A DNA stretch of 10,540 nt from assembly GCA_937891595.1 (NCBI GenBank), contig CALATF010000022.1, positions 1 through 10,540 of the forward strand. Direction: 5' to 3'. The notes under the pieces are model-generated. The model worked only from the letters and a program-made list of their open reading frames with translations. It had not been told where the DNA came from and ran no database searches. This DNA is from an uncultured Clostridia bacterium (GTDB taxonomy: Bacteria > Bacillota > Clostridia > Christensenellales > UBA1242). Below, in pieces: positions 1 to 9,400 of this stretch. Position 1 is the first letter of the stretch; every line of letters begins with the position of its first letter. Position numbers and translations under genes: made by a program.

Positions 1-3
1 CAT
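1..3 (-). CDS. Start codon of the next minus-strand gene (rest outside window)
   Basis: Only the ATG (3-1) is inside the window. It is called because of the well-placed GAGGTG ribosome-binding site. The product is unknown. It lies about 450 nt downstream of the giant gene, beyond the terminator, with its own operator-like palindromes, so it is probably transcribed separately. Confidence 0.5.
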
Positions 4-10
4 AATTAAG

Positions 11-16
11 CACCTC
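11..16 (-). promoter_or_regulatory. Ribosome-binding site of the next gene
   Basis: On the minus strand GAGGTG (16-11) is followed by a 7-nt spacer and the ATG at 3-1. The match and spacing are good. They decide the start over two alternatives: the in-frame ATG at 18-16, which overlaps the site itself, and the out-of-frame ATG at 82-80, which has no Shine-Dalgarno. Confidence 0.6.
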
Positions 17-43
17 ATTTAAACTTATGGATAAACTAGTAAT

Positions 44-100
44 TTTAGTAATACTAAATTGTATAAATATTACATTACACATTAATTTAGTATTACTTAT
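44..100. promoter_or_regulatory. Paired operator-like palindromes / 14-bp inverted repeat
   Basis: AGTAATACTAAATT (47-60) recurs exactly inverted as AATTTAGTATTACT (84-97). Each arm is itself palindromic: TTTAGTA-A-TACTAAA (44-58, perfect) and TTTAGTA-T-TACTTAT (86-100, two mismatches). The centres at 51 and 93 are 42 bp apart, about four helical turns. The pair lies just upstream of the gene starting at 3-1. It could be two sites for a dimeric regulator on the same DNA face, or a 14-bp RNA hairpin. I cannot assign a regulator. Confidence 0.4.
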
Positions 101-140
101 AGGTATTCACCTCTTTAAAAATTATTTTTTTCAAATTCAT
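93..140 (-). CDS. 15-codon mini-ORF, possible leader peptide
   Basis: ATG at 140-138, preceded by AAAGGAG with 9-nt spacing, opens MNLKKIIFKEVNTYK and stops at TAA (95-93). Two further in-frame ATGs lie upstream (149-147 and 146-144) but too close to the Shine-Dalgarno. The peptide has no run of one amino acid that would suggest classical attenuation and is too short for a signal peptide. Its stop codon falls inside one arm of the inverted repeat at 84-97, so a ribosome finishing here would cover that arm. It lies 89 nt upstream of the next gene's ATG. It could be a leader peptide, the surviving start of a lost gene, or chance. The ribosome-binding site is the only real support. Confidence 0.3.
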   Translation of the reverse strand: MNLKKIIFKEVNTYK

Positions 141-143
141 ATA

Positions 144-166
144 CATCATCTCCTTTCACGATGATG
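144..166 (-). promoter_or_regulatory. Hairpin presenting a ribosome-binding site
   Basis: CATCATC (144-150) and GATGATG (160-166) form a perfect 7-bp stem around a 9-nt loop. On the minus-strand transcript the loop reads GTGAAAGGA, so the Shine-Dalgarno AAAGGAG (156-150) sits in the loop with its last G in the stem. The ATG at 140-138 follows 9 nt after it. This could tune translation of the mini-ORF; AT-rich sequence also gives chance hairpins. Confidence 0.35.
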
Positions 167-225
167 CTAGCTTATTAATTATTATTTGTAAAATCATATT
201 TTATTAATTAAATTACTAATCAATC

Positions 226-355
226 CTAATTATTAATAATTTTCACTAATTCTACAAAAGCAGGATAAGATGTTTGCACAACAACATCGATTATTCCCTT
301 TTTTTATGTGTAAATCTGATTTTGCACTTGCAAAATTCATCCTACTTAGTAGGTG
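226..355 (-). pseudogene. Possible frameshifted C-terminal gene remnant
   Basis: Downstream of the terminator, the minus strand reads HLLSRMNFASAKSDLHIKK in one frame (355-299) and GIIDVVVQTSYPAFVELV, then KIINN and TAG (228-226), in the next frame. The two segments join into one protein-like reading if a single A is removed from the 7-A run at 305-299. The second half (D, V, Q, P, E-containing) does not look like translated AT-rich spacer, which would be K/N/I/F-rich. I do not recognise the family. A stop at 358-356 closes the frame upstream, so at most the end of a gene remains. It could be a decayed gene, a homopolymer sequencing error, or chance; the evidence is modest. Confidence 0.38.
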
Positions 356-400
356 TTAACAAAGGATAAAGTCTTATTTTATAAGATATTAAAACATATA

Positions 401-446
401 AAAACATCCTATTTTTAATAAATCATTTATTTTTGTAGGATGTTTT
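401..446 (-). terminator. Stem-loop terminator of the giant gene
   Basis: AAAACATCCTA (401-411) and TAGGATGTTTT (436-446) form a perfect 11-bp stem. The 24-nt loop contains a second 6-bp stem (417-422 with 426-431), so the whole can fold into one long hairpin. It begins 6 nt past the stop codon. On the minus strand the 3' arm runs into five Ts, then ATATG and TTTT; on the plus strand it runs into TTTTATTTTTTT, so it may work in both directions. The stem is AT-rich. Confidence 0.72.
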
Positions 447-452
447 ATTTTT

Positions 453-3400
453 TTAATTATTTTCTTCTATTTCAAAATCTAATAGTTCTTCGCACATTTT
501 TTCATATAAATCTTGTTCATGTCCGATAGTATCAATTAAGAACATTTTATCATTTTCATATTCTTTTAAACCTCTCATATAATAAGGTTTATCATCATCT
601 AATACAATAAATGGCATAATATTATTTCTTAAACATTCTTTAAACATTATAATTCTACCAACACGACCATTTCCATCTCCAAATGGATGAATGCGCTCAA
701 ATTTAAAATGAAAATCCACTATATCTTCTAAAGTAATATTAGTTTTAGTATTATATTCATTTAACAATTCTTCTATTTCTTTTTCAACATCTTCTGGAGC
801 AGTAGTATTAATAACTTCAACAACTCCTATAATATTAGGAACAATTTTAAATCCACCAACATTATATCTAGGGTTTTCTTCATCGCTAGTGTTTCTTTTT
901 AATATTTTATTCATTTCAATTATCATTTCTTTTGTTAATAACTCATCAACATTATCTAACATGTAATCAAATAATTTGAAATGATTTTTAGATTCAGTTA
1001 AATCATCTAATTTAATTAGAGTCTCACTTTTAGGAATAAAAGATGATGTATCAAATATTGCTTCAGTTTGTTCACTGGTTAATCTACTACCTTCAATTTT
1101 ATTTGAATTATAAGCAAAATTAACTTGTGAATAATGATATATATTACCTTTAAATTTAGATTCTTTTTGTTTTATTAATTCATTCTTAATTTTAATTATA
1201 TTCTTTTTAGCTTTATTAGAATAACTTGTTTCGGTAGGTTTAGTTTCTGTCTTTTCACCGATAACAGCTCCGCCAGCTTTACCGTCGTCTGTATCAGTAT
1301 TAGCACTATAAATTTTGAAAGTTTTACCATTTAAAACGATTAATGAATCATTAGAAGTTTCATTATCTAAAATTGCTCCGTTTTCAAATTCAAAGTTATC
1401 AGCACTAATACTAATCAATGGAGCTTTTAGCCCTTTATTATTTTTTATTTCGGCCCCTCTAATAGCTACATAGCCTGAAGTTGTAGTAGCATTTATTACA
1501 GCATTACTGCCTTCGTTTGATTTATGTTTTTCTCCCGTTATTATAACTCTAGAATTAAAGCTTGCCGAACCTTGAATGTAGAACATACTATCTACAGCAT
1601 CATCATTACCTTCAAAGGTTAAAATATGTTCACTAGAAATACCTTTTGCTTTATATACATTTTCAAAAGCAGAATCATAACCAAATATTACAGTGTCGCC
1701 TTGTCTAACATTAAATAAAACATCACTAAAATCATTTCCACGAGCAATCTTGCAATTTTTATAACTAGTTATTGTATATTTTTTGTTTTCACGTTGAGCA
1801 TCCTCTCTTGGTTCTAAGTAAGAAGAATATAATGTAGTTGTAATTGTAAATAATTCTTCATCATTTATAACTAACAAATGTCCTTCTTCAACGCCATAGA
1901 AAGCATCTTGTAAAGTATTATAGGCCTTAACAGGTAAAACACTTGATGTATTAAATTCTTGAATTATTTGCTTACTTAAAACAACATTGTTTTGATTATT
2001 CTCAGATAAGGATAAAGAGAAACCTGTTCCAACATCTATTGTAACATTAGAAATACTTGGTGGTACTCCGTTTATAAATGTAGCAACAATATCATTATAG
2101 GCAAAAGTACCTTCATTTAATCCGCTAGATAATTCTATATTAATGAATGATTTTTCCAATTTGCTATCTATAATTATTTTATTAATATCTTCATCTAGTT
2201 GGTTTTTCTTAGTGTTTTTATCTGTCAAATAAACATTTGTAATAGTGTTTCCTTCATAACTTCCACCTATATACAAATAACCACTTTCTATTACTGCATT
2301 GTTATTTTCCCCCTCTACTCCTAATTTAGTAGAAGTTAAATACAATCTAGCATTAGATTTTGTTAATACACTAGCTTTACATTCAGTTCCTATTGAATTC
2401 TTTAATACTATGCCTGAATTGTTAGTAATTTCACTAGCATCTAAAACCACGTATGCTTCATTAATGGCTGTTACTGCTGTAGCATAAGCAATAGATTTTA
2501 AATTGAAAACAACATTACTACTATTAACATTATTAACAATTTTAGCACCTTTAATTTTTGCTGATGAATTAGTAACATATATAACAGAGCTTTTTACATT
2601 ATTATCTTCAAAAACATTATAAATTGTGCTTCCACTTTCATTAAATGATAACACTTCTAAATTGTATTTTGCATATTCATCATAGTTATTTGGTAGATCT
2701 TGTAATTTTGAGCTAGCAACTTTAATAATATTATCACTAGTATTAGAAGTAAAGCTACAACCTAAAATTTTAAGGGTACCTTTATAATCTTCTGTTAAAT
2801 TAATTAAGTCTCCTTCACTTGTGTTTCCACTTATAGTACTATTTCTTAATTCAACATCCCCACTATTGTTATTTGAATTAGGTTTTAATTCAATTATAGA
2901 AGTAAATTCAGTAAATGAGCTATTAATTATGGTTAATAATTTATCTGAAGAATAACTTATAGCCTGGGTTGAACGTTCTTCAATTCCAACGAAACCAACA
3001 CTATTAATAGTAGTTACTGCAGAGCCTACAATACTTAAAGTTGTACCGGTGTTATTTACAATTTTTAAATTACTTTCTGCCAACCCTAATGTAATTTCAC
3101 CGGCAATAAAAATCGCATTTCCTATATTTTCAGAAATAACACCACTTGTAACAGATAAATTTGTAACATTGTTATTAACGTATATCGCCGAACCATTTTC
3201 AGCTTCGTTTTTGCTTATATTAGCATTAATTGTAGTTAAACCAACAGAACTTGTATAAATTGCACCACCATTTGTTGCTTTATTAGCAATTAAATTTGTT
3301 CCATTGAGAGTAAGTGAAATTGAACCTGTAATAAATAATGCGCCACCATTTGTTGCTTCGTTTTTATTAATGGTTACACTATTAATTTTTAATGTTCCAC

Positions 3401-6400
3401 CATTTTGATAAATTGCACCACCATTTGTTGCTTTATTTGAAGTAATAAATTCTATTTCTTCGTCTACAGAAGCTGTTGCAACCTCACTGCTACCTATAAC
3501 AACTACCGCATTCTCTGAATAAATAGCACCACCATTTTGAGCTTGGGTATTAGTAATAATAGCCCCTTCGTAAATATTAATTTTTGCAGAGTTTTCCGAA
3601 TCACCCTCACTAGCTAATGAAGTTCTGATAGCACCACCATTTTCTGCAATATTATTTGTTAAAACAGCACCACCATATATATTTAATTCACCGCCTGAGC
3701 AAACTCTAATTAAAGATTCAGTAGTACTCATTGATGCATCATCTTCATATCCCTTAATAGCCATTACGTCTGAATAATCTGCATTATTAATATTTAATAT
3801 TGCACCATTTAATACTTTAAACATTACTCCGTTAAAGCTTGGATCTCTTAATATTCCATATCCTTTGTTAGAAACAATAGTAATATTTTTATTTATTTCA
3901 ACTGTGCTTGTTAAATAAGTGTTTGTATTTACTATTTGAATAACATTTTCTTTATCTATATCTTTAATATCCCAAATAGCGTTATCTAATGAGCCATAAC
4001 GTTTGCCATTTAAACTACTTCCTTCTGTAATATTTTTAACAGAAGCTTCTGTAATAAATATTTCTTTACCTATACTCTTAAAGATATAATCACTAAAAGT
4101 ATAAAATCTATTAAAATCTGCATTAGCGTTATCTGTAAACTGCGCAACCTTTATATCAACGCCATAATAAGATTCTTCAACTAAAATATTAATGATATTA
4201 GATACTGTGTCATCACCAACAGGAATATAACTTTCTGTAATAGTAATGAAAGTATTTTTTGCCAAATATATTTCTTCATGTCCGTTTAAGAACTTAACAT
4301 TATTAGTTAAATATAATGTTGATATATCATTTTCAGTTCCATCGTTTTGCAAATATATGGCAACTGCCCATTCATTAGCTTCGCCATACACGTTATCAGT
4401 CATAGTTACATCATCTAACGTTAAATTTGATTTATTGCAAATGTAAATTATTGCTAAGCCTTCCCCTGCATCAACTAATTTATTTGCGTGAATTTTTGCT
4501 TTATCTAATATAGCTATAGCATTTTGTCCAAGATAAATAGCTGAGCCATTTACTGCTTTATTTCCACTAATTTCGGTAATATTATCATTTTCACCACCAT
4601 TAACAACTAATTCACCATTGTTAATATAAATACCACCACCAAGTTTTGCTGTATTTCCGTTAATATCGCAATTAGTTATTAGCACACCGTTTTTATTAAT
4701 ATAAATACCGCCACCATTACCACTTTCAGTAATATTATTTTTAATTTGTGCCCCATCTATTTCTACCACACAATTATCACAATAAATACCTGCGCCATCT
4801 ATAGTTGCAATATTGCCATCAATGTTAACTCCATCTTGAATTTTTAAACTTCCACCAAAAGCATAAATACCAGCACCATTTTCTGCTTGGTTAGCTTGTA
4901 ATGATGATGCTCCACTTAAAATAGTTTCACCATTTTCTACAAATATCGCACCACCGGCTGTATTAGAATTATTTGAGTTAAATGTAGAAGATTGAATTGT
5001 TACAATCCCATTTGCAACATAAACACCAGCGCCATTATTTGCAGTATTTGTACTAAATGTACAATTAATAATATCTAAGCTAGCATTAGCATAAATTGCA
5101 CCACCTAAATTGTTTTCACTATTTAAAGTTTCATTTGCTTCAAAAACTGTAGATATAATTTCGCTTATATCCTCAGTCTTTGTAGATTCAAAATACAATC
5201 CTGCACCATAGTTAGCAGAGTTAAACAAAATTTTACTATTACCTATGCTAAGCAACACAGAGCCCTTTACGTAAACACCACCACCACAAGATAAGCTATC
5301 TAAAGATTCACTATTTTTTACAATATTATTTGATATTGTGCTATTAGATATTTTTAATTCGCCATTAGCACTATAAATACCACCGCCCAAACTTGCAGTA
5401 TTATTAACAATTTCTGTGTTGTTTGTAATATTTATTTTACCATTAGCTTGATAAATTGCACCACCATAAACTGCTGTATTAGCAGTAACAGATATAGTTG
5501 TTTTATATGCAGAATTTTCAAAACCGCTTGGAATTGCACCTATACTTGCATAATTTGTATTTAAATTACTACAACTATAAATTGCGCCACCATAGTTAGC
5601 TTGGTTAGCTACTATGGCACTGCCTAAATTAACATTAACACCAGCAGTATTTTCAATATAAATAGCTCCGCCATTAAGGGCATTATTATTGTAAATTAAA
5701 GTATTTCTACCTATGTTAACTTGTTGAGAATTGTTAACATAAATAGCACCACCTTCTTCAGTTGCTGAGTTATTTCTAATTGTAACGCCTTGCAATGATA
5801 AACCACCATTACCAGTTACCGAAATAGCACCACCTCGTCTAGCCTTACCATTTTCAATAACTAAATATTCACTAAACAATACATCTGGGGCAGTTACATT
5901 AATTAAACTTGTTTGAGCTTCTACATTATTACCAGAGATAATAAGGTTGGTAAACTCATATCCTGTTAAATCAAATTTGCCACCAAGAGTTGCCTTACTT
6001 TGAATTGTGAAAACAGTACCATTAAGACGACTATTATCTCTTGTAATAGTTACATCTCTGCCATCTTTGTAAATTTCATAATAGAAATCACCTGAAGGAA
6101 CTATTGAATAACCAGCAAGAATAGTAACATCTTTATTTATAATAATACTTTCATCTACAGTAATACTCTTTTTAATAAGAATAATATCGCCATCCACAAC
6201 AACATCACTTAAAAGAGCATCTTTTAATGATGTGTATCTGTTTTTAAATTGTTTATTTTTATTAAAAACTTCTATTAAATCTTCAATTACAATATTATAT
6301 TTTGCAATATAGTCTATTCCGTTTAAAGATTTAAAATCATTGCTTTCTAAAACTAAATAGAAATTTACATCTGTATAAATAACACTTGTATTCCCAGGAA

Positions 6401-9400
6401 TATCTTTTTCAATTATTCCTGTGTTTTTAACAACAGAGGCAATAGCTTCTGAAGAATATACATTTGCAGTTTTTAATCTTAAAGAATTTTCAAAAGCACT
6501 TTCACTAATACCAGTTGCACTTCTTGGAATATAAACACTTGTTATATTAGTATTACCAAATGCTTTATTACCAACCTCTTGAATATTTTCTGGTAATATT
6601 AATTTTTCTGGTAAGCTTACACAACTTTCAAACGCTTGATTACCAATGCTTTCAACATTAACCAAATTAAACCCGTTGAATGTATAAACATTATTACCCT
6701 TATCTTCTATTGTATTTAATGCATTTAAGTTAACACAGCCCATAAACGCATTATTACCTATAGTTTTTAAACCGTTTACTTGAACAGCTTGCAAATTATT
6801 CATACTTCTAAATGCATTGTCAGGTAAGTTTTCTTGAGAAGTAACTATAACCATTGTTAGTAAAGCAGGAACAATATTATTTAAATTATCTTTATTAACA
6901 TCATCGTTGCCAAATATATAAGATAAGTAAGTATTTTCTGTTGCTGTGTTTCCTACAAATGGTAAGACAAGTAATTGTAGATTTTCAGATTTGTTTAAAG
7001 CACCTAAACCAACCTTTTCTAAACTTTCCAACTTTGTTAAATTTAAAGAAGTATATCTATATTTATATAAAGCATAAGGTAAAATTTCGCTTATATCTTC
7101 TCTTTCAAGTTCAAATTCATAATTTGAATTTTTTACAAGATATGTATGTAATTTTATACTACCATCGTCTAAATATAAATTACCATTTTCTCCTACAAAG
7201 TATTTATTACTTTCTGTATTTTCAAAAGAAATTTTTTCAAGAACATTACCAGCAAAAGCACCATAACCTATGTTTTCAACTTTATTAGAAATGTTCTTTA
7301 CTTCTAATAAATTATTATAATTAGCAAAAGCAAAATCTGAAATGTTTTTTAATCCTGTTACATAAGTAAAATCTACTACATTAATCTTATTAATAACAGA
7401 GCTAATAAATTCAGCAACGGAAGTTATTAATACATTACTATTAATACCAGAGTATCTAGGTAAAACTAGGTTTGTAGAATTATTATTCCCAAAGTATATT
7501 TCACCTTCTGTTGTTAACCCAGTTATCTCTGTTTTATTTCCACTATAAGTAAAGAAGTTAGGGTTAGTATATTCGCCCCATACAGCATATAGTGTTACCT
7601 CTTTTACAAATGAATCAACTTTATCTCCGCCAAAATACTCAGGTACTAAAGCTTCTTGCTTTGTACTCCAACCTAATAAGTAAGCAAATCTTTGATTTTC
7701 TATATCATAAATTTCCCAAACATTACCAGATAAGTCACCACTAATAATTGTATGAGTTGTACCTAATTCTTGATTAACATAATTTTGGTTAATAGTTTCA
7801 ATATCACTAGCATTGCCTCTTGCAATAACTTCTACATTAGCATTTAAGTTATAGATAATTGTATATGAATCTGCCCATAAAGCATAAAGATTAATAGTAT
7901 TATCTTTAATTTCCTGCTTTTTAACAATATTTGCAAGTTCTTCAGCAGTAAATTTAACAGTGCTATTAAAGTAATAATCAATAACCGCTGAATCGTACTT
8001 TAATGCCCAACCACACAACACTTCTCCAGCCTTTTGTAAACCTTCACCATTAGAAATTACAATGCTTGTTGGAATAGAAGAATAAATATCTTCAACATAT
8101 GTATTAGTACTTCCTTCTTCTACATAAGTTCTTACTTGCTTATATAAGCTCCAGCTAGTTGAAATTAATGGATTATACATTACAGTATATAATTTTGCTT
8201 TCCAAGCAATATAAACTGTTGTATCTTGCATTAATTGTATTTCTATTGTGTTTCCAACAAAATTATAATTAGTTGAAGAATCATTAATATTAGATGTTGA
8301 ACTTAAATAACCTATTTCAAAACCAAGTAATTCAAATTCAGATAATTCGTCTATAGTAATAGTTACTAAGCCATTTTCTTCGTTTGCAAACAATTTAATA
8401 CTTTCATTATTATTGTTATTTGCCATAACTGTTAAAGAATAAACTTCCCAAACAGCATATAGTCTAATAGTAAATTCATTAATATCTGATAAGTTTGTTA
8501 CTTCTTGACCATTAGTAAATCTTACTTCATTAGCGTTAGCAGATATATCCCAACCTTTAAAGTTGCAATTTTGCTTAGTTACACCAAGTTCAGTAATAGT
8601 TTTTAAATTATACACTTGGTCATAATGGAATGTTTCATCTTTACCTTCAATCTTTACGCCTTGACTATAATAGTAAACATAATAAATATTAGTTTTCCAA
8701 ACAGCATACAAAGTTATTTCTTCTTTATCTGTTAAATCTGTAACTTCTTGACCAAAAGCAAACTCTGCGATTTCTGCATTTTGCTGTGTAGACCAACCTA
8801 ATTGTTCCCAACCAACAAGAGTGTATTTTGAAGAACTTAGGTTGCTTGCTGTATCATAAACATGTTCTGTTCTATCAACAACTCCTTCAACAAACCCAGT
8901 AGCTGAACTTGGGGTGTTTTTATCATATAAAACAGTATAATCATTTTGCTCGTATATAGCGTATAAATCAATAGTACTGTTATTAGCATTAGTCAAGCTA
9001 GAAACTTTTTGTCCTATTTGGTATTTAGTACCTTTCCCATCACTTGAAGTATTCCAAGAAACTTGTTTCCAACCTTTAATACTAAATGTTGCTTTTGAAA
9101 TTTCAAATTCTTCATCAAATACAACATCTTTTTCTAAAATAATTCCTACAACATCATTAGTTGCAATTTTAGGTTTGTTTTCATGATAAACAACTTTATA
9201 TGAAATAGGAGACCATATAACACACAATGTAATATTTTTCCCTGGCATTTCAAAATCAAAGCCATTCTCCCCTAAAACATATTCAACTTCATTACTAGTT
9301 TTAGATAAACCAAAACCATCAAACACATACCCAACTCTTGAAATAGCGTTAGCGATTTCTCCTAAAGTTGTCTTTCCATAAGTTGTTCCATTTTCATCAT

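Noticed and set aside
193..223. Promoter for the left-hand gene (TTGATT, 19 nt, TATGAT on the minus strand)
   Set aside because: Spacing and match are weak, and sequence this AT-rich gives such hits by chance.
265..336. Small dyads (ATTTTGCA-CT-TGCAAAAT at 319-336 and GATGTT/AACATC at 269-288) as regulatory sites
   Set aside because: They fall inside the putative gene remnant, are short, and are not placed against any promoter or gene start.
306..359. Plus-strand mini-ORF of 17 codons
   Set aside because: It has no ribosome-binding site (a T-run precedes it) and overlaps the better-supported remnant on the other strand.
338..442. Antiterminator-type switch: CATCCTAC (338-345) can pair with GTAGGATG (435-442) of the terminator
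   Set aside because: It would work only for a plus-strand transcript, and no plus-strand gene follows; for the minus-strand transcript it comes after the terminator. No T-box or riboswitch core is visible.
1190..1260. Separate internal start for an independent Fic protein
   Set aside because: No in-frame ATG, GTG or TTG with a ribosome-binding site exists between the linker and the NIYHY segment; the only GTG nearby is out of frame.
3255..3437. CRISPR-like regular repeats
   Set aside because: The repeats are in frame, encode the same rung turn, and the intervening sequence is also coding and related, so they are protein repeats.
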